Assembly (NCBI GenBank): GCA_029959085.1
Contig: JARWIR010000038.1
Coordinates: 6,511,529-6,575,528 of the forward strand
Length of the DNA: 64,000 nucleotides
Origin: Nemophila menziesii
Taxonomy: Eukaryota > Streptophyta > Magnoliopsida > Boraginales > Hydrophyllaceae
Direction: 5' to 3'
Every line of letters starts with the position of its first letter. The first letter of the stretch is position 1. A model generated the notes under the pieces. That model ran no database searches. It was not told the origin of the DNA and saw only the letters and a program-made list of their open reading frames with translations. Both the position numbers and the translations under genes were made by a program. Positions 1 to 10,445 of this stretch are shown one piece after another.

Positions 1-1188
1 TTTTGGATGAAAGAGATGAATCGAGTCTTCAAATGCATCCTTTATTGTTTCAGACACCTGAAACTAATTTACCGTATTATCCATTGAATAGAGATTCATC
101 TTTCACCTTCTTTTCTGGAAATCAGCCTCAGTTGAATCTCAACCTTTTTAGTAATTTTCGCCACACGGATAATAATAATAAATCTTTGAATCCGTTTGAT
201 ACAAATTCATCTTCTAGTTTTGATTTTCACCCTCTTTTGCGAAGAAATGATGATACTCAATTACATGCTTCATTTGATGATGCTGCTTTGACTAGACCAT
301 GTATGAATAGTAGTCCAAGATCACCTTCTCTTAACCCACCTAGCCCTTATGAAAGGAATAATGAACTTGACTTGAACATGCATCCAAGTTCCACATCCAA
401 AAAGAAGAAAAGAGTAGAAAATAGAGATGTGTCAACAATTACACCTGGTTTTATTGAAACATTATCAAACACAGCTTGTACCCAAGGAGAAATGAGTAAC
501 AATGAAGATGCTTATACACCTGTGTTAATCGTAAATGAAGAGAATAGAAGCAATGTTGATTATTTCGGGGATCAATCTTATCCAGGAATTGTGATGGAAC
601 AAGAAGAATTAAGCGATTCCGATGAAGAAATTGGAGAAAATGTTGAGTTTGAATGTGAGGAGATGGCTGACTCAGAAGAAGAAGGATTTGATTCTGACCA
701 TAATTTAAACTTACTAAATCAGGTACTTTTTCCTTACTTGTTACCATTATAGCTTCAAAATGGGTTGATAATTTTGTTTTATTATTAATATTGATTAGGT
801 GACGCAAATATCAGTAATCTCTGGTGTGGATAATGTAGTAACTACTACTACACAAGATGGTAAAGAAGTCAATGTATGTAGTCCAGTTAAAGATCCAGTA
901 CCTAATTCTCCAGCACCTGCACGCAGATCTGTAAGAACGAGGCAATCAAGTGGGTCTACTAGCAAAACTCCTTCCAATAAAATTACAAAAAGCACAAAAT
1001 CGAGGACCACCATGCAAAAGCATGTTGTGGATATGACTGAAATGCCCCTTGATTTGCCAGAGAAGCCAAGAAAACGTACATGCAGGAGGGGTGGTTCTAG
1101 TGTAAGTAAGGGCAGGTCGAGTAAAGGTTTGATTAATGATACTGATTCACAAAGGTCTAAGCATGTAAATAAAGATGAACATGGTTGA
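1..1188 (+). CDS. GON4L-like nuclear protein paralogue, C-terminal two exons (5' end outside window)
   Basis: The coding sequence enters the window open and runs to position 722, where CAG is followed by GTAC. It resumes at 799 after a TTAG acceptor and stops at 1188, giving 369 codons here. The protein is acidic and low in complexity, with a 'MHPLLFQTPE' motif, an 'ELDLNMHPSSTS' motif, a KKKKR basic patch, and an acidic tract around 'MEQEELSDSDEE'. It matches exons 8-9 of the complete gene at 11028-14871 almost codon for codon, including the intron position and much of the intron. Its last exon carries about 20 extra residues before the KHVN..DEH end that the downstream copy lacks. Both exons are free of stops, so this may be a working paralogue whose 5' part lies upstream. 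A recently cut-off tail is the alternative. The function is inferred only through the full-length copy. Confidence 0.75.
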
Positions 1189-1221
1189 TTGAAACTCACT
1201 TCGAAGTAATATTATTATTTT

Positions 1222-2058
1222 TTGTTACCGGAAAAGATGCTTTTTATACCCAGCAGCCATGAAACTTTTTTCTACTCAAGAAAAAATACTAATGATTGTC
1301 TGAAACTGCTGTCTTGCTCACAACACAATAGACACGGAGGGCTGAAGAGTTGCTTAAACGAATTTCTAGAGTTGCAAATCGATGGGTCGAAGTGCAAAAG
1401 ATTTATTGTTGAAAATCTAGCACACCTAAAACTAAAGACTATGTCAAGACAAGAGGGTACATGTTAAGGGTTGATCGTGCAAGCAATTAAGAAATGCACA
1501 AAATAAGATATGTTAATAAGGAAAGAGGATACATTACGGTTTATATGCGTAAATCACTCCTGATCTTCTTCATCTTTGGATTCTTCTCTTCCTTGTTATG
1601 GATTTCCATTGGATATGAAAGCTTTGACATTGTTTAGGAATTAATTATCTTCTTGAGGGTCTTCAATGTTGTAATATATAACATTTCTAGGTTTTTCTTT
1701 TCGAAGCTTGGGGCAAAGTGGTTTGATGTGCCATTTCTCTCCACAATTGTAGCAAGTTGGTTCAACTTGGTTTGTTTCAATTTCGCTTGAGTTTTCTCTT
1801 ATAACAAAGTTTTCATACTTCAAAACTTTCTTCACATAGTTTGCTTCTTCAACATTCTCATCGCTTGAACATCCTTCCTTGGAGTCTTCTTTCGGTTTGC
1901 TTTCTCTTCTTCGTCTTGTAGTTTGAAAACGGATAGGATATTCGTTGTCTGGAAACTTCTCTTGATGAAGAACATCATTAAATTACAAACGATTTAATGT
2001 ACGTGCATATTAAAGAGCTCCTTTGATTTTCTAGTTGTGGTTACTTTCGCTTTGTAAT
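1222..2058. repeat. 3' flank of the segmental duplication (copy 1)
   Basis: This stretch lines up with about 14910-15943 downstream of the full-length gene. Shared landmarks are GGAAAAGATGCTTTT, AATACTAATGATTGTCT, GATATGTTAAT and TTTCGCTTTGTAAT. Similarity stops abruptly after TTTCGCTTTGTAAT at 2057, and the two copies have unrelated sequence beyond. Copy 2 carries an extra G-rich insert of about 150 bp. The duplication therefore covers the gene tail plus roughly 0.9-1.1 kb of flank. Confidence 0.8.
1490..2040 (-). pseudogene. Copia gag remnant with CCHC zinc knuckle (duplicated copy)
   Basis: On the reverse strand, 1835-1641 reads through a CX2CX4HX4C knuckle (CYNCGEKWHIKPLC) followed by PKLRKEKPRNV and an acidic end. 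This is the usual layout at the end of a Copia/UBN2-type gag. The upstream part of gag is missing because the duplication ends at about 2058. The matching, longer gag remnant lies at 15480-16400, so the Copia insertion is older than the duplication. Confidence 0.65.
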
Positions 2059-2224
2059 TGGGATACTTCTAACTTTAGGCCAAAGGACCGATCTCTTTTC
2101 TGAAATTAAGCCAAATATGATATTAATTTTTTACTATAAGCCTCGTTAACAATCTTTTTTCTAAATTTAACCCATTAAATTTCATTCTTAAAATATTTTT
2201 TTAATTTAATTTAATTTTATTATA
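2059..2224. other. unannotated AT-rich spacer
   Basis: This is the sequence between the duplication break and the MITE. I see no coding potential or recognisable repeat in it. Confidence 0.5.
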
Positions 2225-2233
2225 ATTAAAATA

Positions 2234-2537
2234 GGGTCAATGACCCAAAAAATCAAAATAATATTATACTTGCCCCAAAGAATCATCCATTAACTTACTA
2301 TTATAAGATTACATGTTTACCCGTCAAGGACGATTCCCGTCAAGGACGATTCCCATCAAGGACGATTCCCGTCAAGGACGATTCCCATCAAGGACGATTC
2401 CCGTCAAGGACGATTCCCGTCAAGGACGATTCCCATCAAGGACAAAATTTAGTTAATGATGTTATTGGGCAGAAATTTTGTCATTGATGTTATTGGGCTG
2501 AAAATAATATTATTTTGATTTTTTGGGTCATTTTCCC
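2234..2537. mobile_element. MULE-type MITE with 9-bp TSD (copy 1, 304 bp)
   Basis: The element starts GGGTCAATGACCC and ends GGGTCATTTTCCC. Its terminal inverted repeats (TIRs) are about 33 bp, running through AAAAAATCAAAATAATATTA. The 9-bp direct repeat ATTAAAATA flanks it at 2225-2233 and 2538-2546; a 9-bp TSD is the mark of Mutator-like transposition. It has no coding capacity. The centre holds a 16-bp minisatellite. A second copy lies at 19654-19924. Confidence 0.9.
2323..2443. repeat. 16-bp minisatellite inside the MITE (7 full units plus a partial)
   Basis: The unit is RTCAAGGACGATTCCC, repeated head to tail without spacers at 2323, 2339, 2355, 2371, 2387, 2403 and 2419, with a partial unit at 2435. 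The first base of successive units reads G, G, A, G, A, G, G, A. The sister MITE has five full units and a partial (G, G, A, G, G, A), so the copies differ by exactly two units. Confidence 0.95.
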
Positions 2538-2546
2538 ATTAAAATA

Positions 2547-2843
2547 TTATAAATATATATTAATTATTTATTTATCACCACCGTTGCTTGGCAGTCAACT
2601 TTGCGCTCGATGTTGGTCAACATCTGTGATTTTTTTATTTTTTGTTTTCGAAGCGACCACCCGTCAACTCTGGTGACGACCGGCGATTAATGCTGGTTAA
2701 CTTCGGTGAATTTTTATTTGTATCTATAATTTCTGGATAAAAATATATCATTATGATTTTTTTTTTTTTGATTTTTCTAATCTCTTCTTAATTTTTCCAG
2801 CCTAACGAATTTCGACCAACAGATATACCGAAACTACAAATAC
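2547..2843. other. spacer, no gene seen
   Basis: This AT-rich stretch has a short GC-richer part at 2580-2710 that repeats the words GTCAAC and GGTCAAC. No ORF or known repeat was recognised. The end carries the 5' target-site duplication of the LINE that follows. Confidence 0.45.
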
Positions 2844-3151
2844 AATAATGTGGTTGCAAGTGAAAGTGTGAATATTAGTACCTTCTAACTAAAAAGTCAA
2901 TGAGAGTCAAAGTAATGAAATTCTCTCTCTAGCCATTCAACCTCACTAAGCTTATTCCACGTAAAAATAACCGATTCATCACCTCTTTTTTACAAAAAAA
3001 CACACTTTTAGCTTTTTCTGCTCCTCGATTTGGTGTTTTTTCCCATTTTCTGGGATCTAAACATCAAGTCAAAAATATCCTTATCCATTCAAACCCAGTC
3101 AACCGACCACCACCATCAAATTTCCCCACCATCACCCTTAACCCTTTCAGT

Positions 3152-4369
3152 ATGGCTAAAACGATTAACTCAAATAAGGTTAATCAAGGTAAAACCACTA
3201 ATCCGAGACCTAAAACCAAATACAATGACATTACTAGACAGATTTTCTCTCCTACTCCGATTGATTTAGAAGGGAAAGAAGTAGCTGATAATGGAAACAA
3301 AGTGGGTTCATCGGGCAAAAATGAAGAGCTAATCACTCCGGTTAGTTCTCCAATTCAAGTAACTGCAAGCGAGGAATCACAATTACCTCCTTCAAAGGTT
3401 GAAGTAAGTAAGCCGAAGGTATGGTCAAATTTGTTTAAACAAGGTGTAGATAAGAGCTTCAAGTTGGAGTTTCAAGCACCGATTATGAAGAATGGTCAGA
3501 AAATGGTTAAACCACCGGAAGATGTGTTTGCTGAAGGCGATGAGTTATGGGTAAACTGTTTGGTAGGTCAATTCCTTGACAGCTCGCCTCCTTTCTACGC
3601 TATTACGAACTTTGTACGATTTCAATGGAAGAGTTTAGGTAAAGTTGAGGTAAAATCTAGCACTAAAGGAGTTTATATATTTAGATTTGAGAATCAGCAG
3701 ATGTACAACAAAGCATTGGATCAATTGTGGCATGTTAATGGGAAACCTCTACTTTTGAGGCCTTGGTCTGCAGATATTCAGTTTGAGAAGGTGGATTTGA
3801 CTAAGATTCCAATATGGGTTAAGCTAGTTAATGTCCCTATGAACCTATGGACACAGAGGGGATTGGGATATGTAGCTAGTGGAGTTGGAGTCCCTTTACA
3901 AATGGACTCTGTAACTGAATCAAAGTCAAGACTAGGTTATGCTAGGGTATGTGTGGAAGTGGACACAAATGATGAGCTGCCTGAGAATGTTCTAGTGGAT
4001 GTTGGGAAAGAAGAGCCTCATATGGTTAGAGTTGAATATGATTGGAAGCCTATCTTGTGTCAGAAATGCAACAAGTTTGGGCATGTGGAGGCTAATTGCA
4101 GAAACATACAGAAAGTTTGGGTTCAGAAGGAAAAAGAGAATACTAATCAGAAATCAGGAAGTAATAACTCAGATAAGGGTAAGGGAAAGGTAGATGAGTG
4201 GAGAATGGTGAATAGTAAGTCTCAGAAGTCAGGGGAATCAAGTTCAAAATTAATTCAGACATCTAACTCTTTTAGTAGTTTACAAAAACAGGGGGATATA
4301 AACAATGATGTCATGGTGTTTATAAACCATGAGGGAGGAAATGAGATAACAAGACCCCCTAACATATGA
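3152..4369 (+). CDS. LINE ORF1 protein (DUF4283 plus zinc knuckle)
   Basis: This is a 405-aa RNA-binding nucleocapsid-like protein of the LINE. The N-terminal ~100 residues are low complexity. A DUF4283-type region (roughly residues 120-280) contains the '...LWHVNGKPLLLRPW' block typical of plant LINE ORF1 proteins. A CCHC knuckle follows with C303, C306, H311 and C316, then a Lys/Ser-rich tail. The ATG at 3152 lies about 290 bp inside the element. The stop codon overlaps the ORF2 start as ATGA at 4366-4369, which suggests ORF2 is translated by termination-reinitiation. The reading frame is intact. Confidence 0.9.
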   Translation: MAKTINSNKVNQGKTTNPRPKTKYNDITRQIFSPTPIDLEGKEVADNGNKVGSSGKNEELITPVSSPIQVTASEESQLPPSKVEVSKPKVWSNLFKQGVDKSFKLEFQAPIMKNGQKMVKPPEDVFAEGDELWVNCLVGQFLDSSPPFYAITNFVRFQWKSLGKVEVKSSTKGVYIFRFENQQMYNKALDQLWHVNGKPLLLRPWSADIQFEKVDLTKIPIWVKLVNVPMNLWTQRGLGYVASGVGVPLQMDSVTESKSRLGYARVCVEVDTNDELPENVLVDVGKEEPHMVRVEYDWKPILCQKCNKFGHVEANCRNIQKVWVQKEKENTNQKSGSNNSDKGKGKVDEWRMVNSKSQKSGESSSKLIQTSNSFSSLQKQGDINNDVMVFINHEGGNEITRPPNI

Positions 4370-7300
4370 ATATTGCTGCTTGGAATGTTAGGGGTCTTAA
4401 TAATGTCCTTAGACAGTTGGATGTTAAGGATTTTTTAGTTAATAATAAAGTTAGGCTTATTGGGCTGCTTGAAACTAAGGTAAGGCAGGCTAAAGCTGAA
4501 GTAATACTAAAGAACCACTTTAGTAGTTATGAAGTGGTTCATAATTATAATAAGGAAGAATCTGGTAGGATTTGGATTCTTTGGGACCAGAGTTATGTTA
4601 AGGTAGAGGTAATACATGAGACTTTTCAAACACTTTTCATTAAAATGGAGCTGATTGAAGAAAATACAGTTGATTATATTGGATTTATATACGGGAGTAA
4701 TGATGTAGATGATAGGAGATTATTATGGAAGGATTTAATTGATCTTAGTCAGAAGTTTAAGGATCAGAAGGTGGGGTTTATTGGGGATTTTAATGAAATC
4801 CTCAATGTCAAGGATAGGCTAAACTGTGAAGGTTTGGATAAAAGTGCTTATGACTTTATAGATTGTATTGATAATGCTAATCTATATGAACATCAGTATG
4901 GAGGGAATTATTACACCTGGACTAATAAGAATAGTACAGGTCAGCTGAGAGCTAGTAAGATTGACAGATTTTTTATTAATGATAAGTGGTTAGACAAAAA
5001 TAACTCTAGTGTTATCATTACTCCTCCTTATACTTCATATCATAGTGCTTTATTAGTAACACTTGGTAATAAGAAGAGTAGTGGTAAGAGCTCCTTCAAA
5101 TTTTACAACATTTGGACTACACATTGTAAATTTTTAGAGGTGGTGCAGGATGAATGGAAACAGGACTGTAATGGAAATCAGATGTTTAGATTTTGTATGA
5201 AGCAGAGAAGGGTGAAATTTGCTCTAAAGAGGTTTAATAACATCTACTTTAAGAGAAACAGTGATGATATTGAGAGAATAAGATCACAACTGAGTATCTT
5301 ACAAAAAAATATTATGAGTGGTAATATTGATGAGGCTACATTAAGTGAAGAGAGAATTCTTGCTGGTGATCTTGAAAGAGCAGTAATGGTTCAACATAAC
5401 ATTCTTAAACAAAAAGCTAAACTAGCTTTTACAAATGAAATGGATTGTAATACCAAATATTTCTATAAATTGATAAAGGGAAGGATAGCTAGGAACAAAG
5501 TTAGTTCCTTAGTTACTGATGCTGGAGTCATTATAACTGATCCTAATGAAATAAAACAAGAGTTTGTGAATTATTATACAAAATTATTAGGTACTTCTGA
5601 AGCTAATGAGGAGGTTTGTGAAGTTAATACCTTAAAACAAATCTTGAATAAAAGTTTAACCGAGGAGCAGAAGGTTGAATTAACCAAACCTTTTACTGAG
5701 AAAGAAATCAAGGATGCTTTATTTTCTATTAATGAACATAAGAGCCCAGGCCCTGATGGGTTTAATTCTTCATTCTATAAAGCTTCTTGGGATATAATCA
5801 AGGAAGATTTTGTAGCTGCTATTCAACAATGCTTCCAAACTGGGGAGATTTTACATCAAGTTAATGCTACTAATATAGTGTTAATCCCTAAGGAGAAGAA
5901 TGCATCAAAGGTAACTAAATTCAGGCCTATATCTTGTGTAAATACAATATATAAGGCTATATCAAGGGCTATCTCTAAGAGGCTTAAAAAAGTCTTAAAT
6001 TCTATTATATCAGTTAATCAAGCTGCATTTGTTGGAGGGAGATATATTAGTGATAATATCCTAGTGGCTCAGGAGATAGTATCTGACTATGATAAAAAGA
6101 AATCTAGTCCTAATTGTGCTATTAATCTGGATCTTCAAAAGGCCTATGACTCAGTTAATTGGGGCTTCTTGTTAAATACCTTATATGCTCTTGAATTCCC
6201 AGAAGGTTTCATCAGATGGATCAAAATGTGTGTGTGCACAACATCATATTCAGTTTGTGTCAATGGTGAATCTTGTGGCTACTTTAAAGGGAAGAGAGGT
6301 CTCAGACAAGGAGATCCTCTCTCTCCCTATCTATTTACTATTTGTATGGAAGTTTTTACTGGACTTTTCTATCACTTAGCAAGGAATTCTAATTTTAAAT
6401 TTCATCACAGGTGCAGTGGTATATTACTAAATCACATGTGCTTTGCAGATGATGTTCTGATTTTTATTAAATCAGATATAAAGTCAGCTGGATTAGTGAA
6501 AGAAGCTTTGAACCTATTCTCTAGAATTTCAGGGCTCAACATTAATTACCAGAAGAGTGAGTTGTACTTTGGGGGGACTAATGAAGGGTGTATGAAGGCT
6601 ATATCTGACACCCTTAATATTAAAGTTGGGAGTTTACCAGTGAGGTATTTGGGAGTACCACTTAATTCTAAGAAGTTAAGTGTAACTGAGGGTAACAAAT
6701 TGGTTAATAAAATTTGTGACTGTATTGAGGTGTGGTCCTAAAAAATGCTATCTTACTCAGGGAGGATTGAGCTTATCAGATGTGTTTTAATAAGTAAAGT
6801 CCTGTTTTGGTGCAGAATCTTTTTGTTGCCAAAACAAGTCATTTATAAGATTAATCAAAAAATGTCTAGCTTCTTGTGGAGAGGTAATACAGATGGTTCT
6901 CAAGGCGCCAAAATTGCGTGGGACACTATTTGTACAAAGAAAGAAAGTGGGGGATTGAATATACCTAACCTGGAAGATTTAAACAAGGTATGTATTTTAT
7001 CAATATTTTGGAGAATGTATGCGCAGAAGGATAATTTGTGGAGTTTATGGACTCGATTTAATATACTTAATGGGAAATGTATTTGGGGTATTGAGCCTAA
7101 GCAATTTCACTCTTGGGTTTGGAAACAAATGCTCAAGATAAGGGTTATTGCTTATCAGTTTATTCAGCATAGAGTGGAGGATGGAAAAGATACATTTATG
7201 ATTTGGGACAGGTGGATTCAAGGGAAGAGTATACAGGAGGTATTAAGCATTGAGCTGAGCTGTCATAATATAAACAGTAATAGAACTATAAGTACATTTT

Positions 7301-7974
7301 ATGGGAGAGAGAGATGGAGGCTTCCTCCTTGTATTGGAAGAGCTTTACCACTTATTCAGAACATGGTGCTTACTGATAAAGTGGATGAGATTGTTTGGAC
7401 TCAAAGTATTAAACAGAAATTCTCATTTAAGAAGACTTTAGAGTGTATTAGTGAGAGTAAAGAGGTAGTAACTTGGAGTGGAGTAGTTTGGAACAAATTT
7501 TGTGTTCCGAGGTGTGCTTTCATAGCCTGGGTTGCTGCGCAGGATAGACTCCCTACTAAGAATAGAATGGCAGGATGGGGGTTGCAAGTCAATCCTCTTT
7601 GTGGTTTTTGCCTCAGTTGTGTAGAAGATTGTGACCACCTATTCATATCTTGTTCTTTCTCAAAGAGAATCCTGGATAAAGTCATGGGAGTTGTTGGAGT
7701 TCATGTGTCCACGGGTAATTTTATGAGTTTAATTAATGCCTTATTACAGCTTCCAAGTGTAGAGCAGATGAATATTGCTAGTTTAGCCTTTACTTCATTT
7801 GTTTATTGTGTTTGGAGCGAAAGAAACGGGAGAGATCATGGTACTATGATGAGAACAGAGGAGCAGATTGTGGAAGAAGTGATAGTGTTAATAAGCTCGA
7901 GATTACAAGGAGTGAAGCTAAAGGAAAGAGGAGCTATTGATATTTTAAATAGAATAGTTAATGGGCTTGTCTAG
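4366..7974 (+). pseudogene. LINE ORF2 (endonuclease, reverse transcriptase, zf-RVT) with one in-frame stop
   Basis: This reads as one frame of 1203 codons, interrupted only by TAA at 6739-6741 (codon 792). Residues ~1-230 form an AP-endonuclease-like domain with WNVRGLN, ETK and GDFNEI. The expected SDH near its end reads SYH (in PPYTSYHSALL), a second likely inactivating change. The reverse transcriptase spans about 475-740, with FRPISC, QAAFV.GR, RGLRQGDPLSPYLF and the catalytic FADD at residues 693-696. After the stop comes the thumb/connection region and then a zf-RVT domain (WNKFCVPRCAFIAW, DRLPTKNRM, CDHLFISC). The protein ends about 85 residues later without RNase H. Autonomous retrotransposition is unlikely in this form. 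Confidence 0.9.
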
Positions 7975-8379
7975 TAATGGTAATTTAATGTAATAGCTAT
8001 TGGGCCTTTTGGTTTGTAATGTAATGTTTTATTTCATTTAGTTTGTAATTGGTCTTTAGCTGATTTGTAGTAAAGCCCAAGTAGTATTGGGTTTGAAAAG
8101 TTGTAAAGAACATGGAGTGTTAAGTTTTAATAGAAAAGTTTGATTTGCCGATCAAAAAAAAAAAAAAAAAAATAATGTGGTTGCAGATACAATATTGTAG
8201 TTGCAAATATAATATCCATAAAAAATCAATTAATATAAAGTGATTTACAATAAATTTTGCTAAGAAGAAGGTTAAAAAAAAGGTGATTGCACCTAGGGTG
8301 CAAGAATAAAAAAGCAAGTTGGATTTTCCACCTAATATTCCATTGATGTCACCACACATTCTTATGAAGATCACTTATC

Positions 8380-8738
8380 CAAAGGTGATATCGAGTACGA
8401 AGCATTTGTCAAGGCGTATAGCAGAGCTAGAATCAACGCCCAAGTGTTAGAGATCGTAGAAAATGGGCTTACACCGTAACAAGTATTCATCGAGTCTCTC
8501 TTTGAGAAGAGTGAGGGTGTAGAGGTCAAAATAGAGACCGTGGATCATACAGAGAAAATCTCGAAGAAAGTATAAGAGAAGATACCACCTAAGCTTCAAG
8601 ATCATATAGGTTTCAACCTCCCAATCCAAATTGGTGGTAAGCTTGATGTGAAAGGCATGCGTGACTTGGGTTCGAGAGTGAACTTTATGCCCAAGTCGTT
8701 GTTTGAGAAGTTAGAAATCAAGGATGCAAGTTGACGGA
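8380..8738 (+). pseudogene. Ty3/gypsy gag-protease fragment
   Basis: The best part, 8582-8733, translates in one frame to a retroviral aspartic-protease pattern: PPKLQDHIGFNLPIQIGG, then MRDLGSRVNFMPKSLFEKL. The family normally has DLGAS(I/V)N.MP.S.F; here the residues after DLG read SR. Upstream sequence is interrupted by stops. No LTRs or reverse transcriptase were seen nearby, so this is a small relic. It belongs to the sequence the LINE inserted into. Confidence 0.65.
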
Positions 8739-8762
8739 CTGTTCATTGGCAAAGTCGTGGGG

Positions 8763-9565
8763 ACCTTAGCCTTAACCCTTAACCCTTAACACCTTAACCT
8801 TAACCCCTAAACTATTAATCTTAACCATATCCTTAACCTTATCATTAACCTTAACCAACCGTTAACCTTAACATTAAACTTAAACTTAAACTTAACCTTA
8901 ACCTTAAACTTAACCTTAACCATAATCTTAACCTTAAACTTAATCTTAACCTTAAGCTTAAACTTACCCTTAAATGTTACACCTTAAACCTTGAATCTTG
9001 AACCATAAACCTTAATCTTCATCTTCACCTTAACCTTAACCTTACCGTTAACTTTAACCTTAAACCTTAACCTTTAATCCTTACACCCTAAACCCTAAAC
9101 CTTAAACCTTAACCTTCACCTCATCTTAACTTTTTTAACCTTAATCTTAGCCTCGACCTTGAACCATAAACCTTAAACTGAAAATTGACTTTAAGCATAA
9201 CCTTAACATTAACATTTAACCTTAAACTTTAACTTAAACCTTGAACTTTAAATCTTAGCCTTAACCAAATAAAGATTCACCGCGCTAATACTCGACCTTA
9301 AACCTTATATCCAATTATAGCTTAATTTTAAACCTCAAACGTAAACTCTTAAACCTTAACCTTAACGTTAAAATTAACCTTCACATTAACCTTAACCTTA
9401 AACTTAAACTTAAACTTAAACTTAACCTTAACCTTAATCTTAACCTTCACCTTAACCTTAACCTTAACCTTAACCTTAACCTCAAACTCAACCTTAACCT
9501 TAACCTTAACCTTAACCTTAACCTCAAACTCAAACTCAACCTTAATCTTAACCTCAACCTTGACT
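8763..9565. repeat. degenerate (CCTTAA)n / telomere-like array, ~800 bp
   Basis: The array is made of AACCTT/CCTTAA hexamers with variants AACTTA and AACCTC. A few plant-type telomere units occur at about 9086-9100 (CACCCTAAACCCTAAACC). It is almost pure at 9440-9530 and decayed elsewhere. The reverse-strand ORF of alternating Lys and Val is a by-product of the repeat. Confidence 0.85.
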
Positions 9566-9664
9566 TTCACCCAAGAAGCCTGGGTTTGATTCCCGTTAAC
9601 GGAATAAATTAATCCATTGATCCCTAATTCTTAAAACCGTTTGTAGAATTAAAACTATGTTAGG

Positions 9665-10445
9665 TAACAAAGAATGGATACTTGTGGTTTGAATATAAAA
9701 GGATAAGATTTTGTCGAATTTTAAATTATATTGTTAGCAAATATAATTTATATTGAAAACCGAAGAGATGTGAGGCATGGTTTATTTTGGGTAACTACCG
9801 AGTAGATAATTGTGGTTTGAATATAAAAGGATAAGATTTTGTAGAATATAAAATCGATCCAAGGGTTGAGAAATTTAAAAAATCAATCTAATGTCAATTA
9901 AATATGGAAAAAAATATGACACATTTTGGTAGACTCTTCTCCTATATTATATATAAAAGGATAAGAATTTATAGCATTATAAATTATATTGTTAGCAAAA
10001 ATAAGTTATATAGAAAGTCGAAGAGATTTGAGAAGATGGTTTGTTTTGGGTAACTACCGATTAGATTATTGTGATTGAATCTAAAAGTATAAGATTTTGT
10101 AGAATTTAAAACCGATTCAAAGGTTGATTTTAAAAAAAAATCCATCTAATGACTATTAAATATGGAGATAAGTAGGAATTATTTTGGATTGTTGATCCCT
10201 CTTTCATATTATATATATATAAAAGAATAAGATTTTGTATAATTTTAAATGATGTTGTTAGAAAAACAATTTATATAGAGAGATGTGAAGATATGGTTTA
10301 TTTTAGGTAACTACCGATGAGATTTTGTGATTTGAATATAAAATGATAAGATTTTGTAGAATTTAAAAATCGATCCAAAGAATGGAAATTTTGAAAATCC
10401 GATCTAATAAATATTGAATATAGAAAAAAATATGAGACATATTAA
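9665..10445. repeat. three tandem units of a ~260-bp repeat
   Basis: The phrases ATAAAAGGATAAGATTTTGT, AATTATATTGTTAGCAA and GGTAACTACCGA recur in order. The ATAAAAG landmark falls at 9695, 9953 and 10219, giving periods of 258 and 266 bp. The copies are diverged by substitutions and small indels. It looks like a short remnant of a satellite or a locally amplified transposon end. Confidence 0.8.

Larger units (their letters stand above)
2844..8185 (+). mobile_element. near full-length L1-type LINE with 15-bp TSDs (element 2859-8170)
   Basis: The 15-bp sequence AATAATGTGGTTGCA occurs at 2844-2858 and again at 8171-8185, directly after a poly-A tail that begins at 8154. The element between them is 5312 bp. 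It has a 5' UTR of about 293 bp, ORF1 (3152-4369), ORF2 (4366-7974 with one internal stop), a 3' UTR of about 180 bp and poly-A. The order and contents are those of plant L1-clade LINEs. ORF2 ends shortly after the zf-RVT domain and has no RNase H, unlike the other LINEs in this window. The single stop and intact TSD point to a fairly recent insertion. Confidence 0.95.

Noticed and set aside
2323..2443. CRISPR-like array of short direct repeats
   Set aside because: The 16-bp units are directly adjacent with no spacers, and they lie inside a plant MITE.
3030..3269. 79-codon ORF before LINE ORF1
   Set aside because: It overlaps the LINE 5' UTR and ORF1 in another frame and has no family resemblance.
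9349..9570. reverse-strand ORF of alternating Lys/Val/Glu
   Set aside because: It is a translation of the CCTTAA array, with no gene structure around it.
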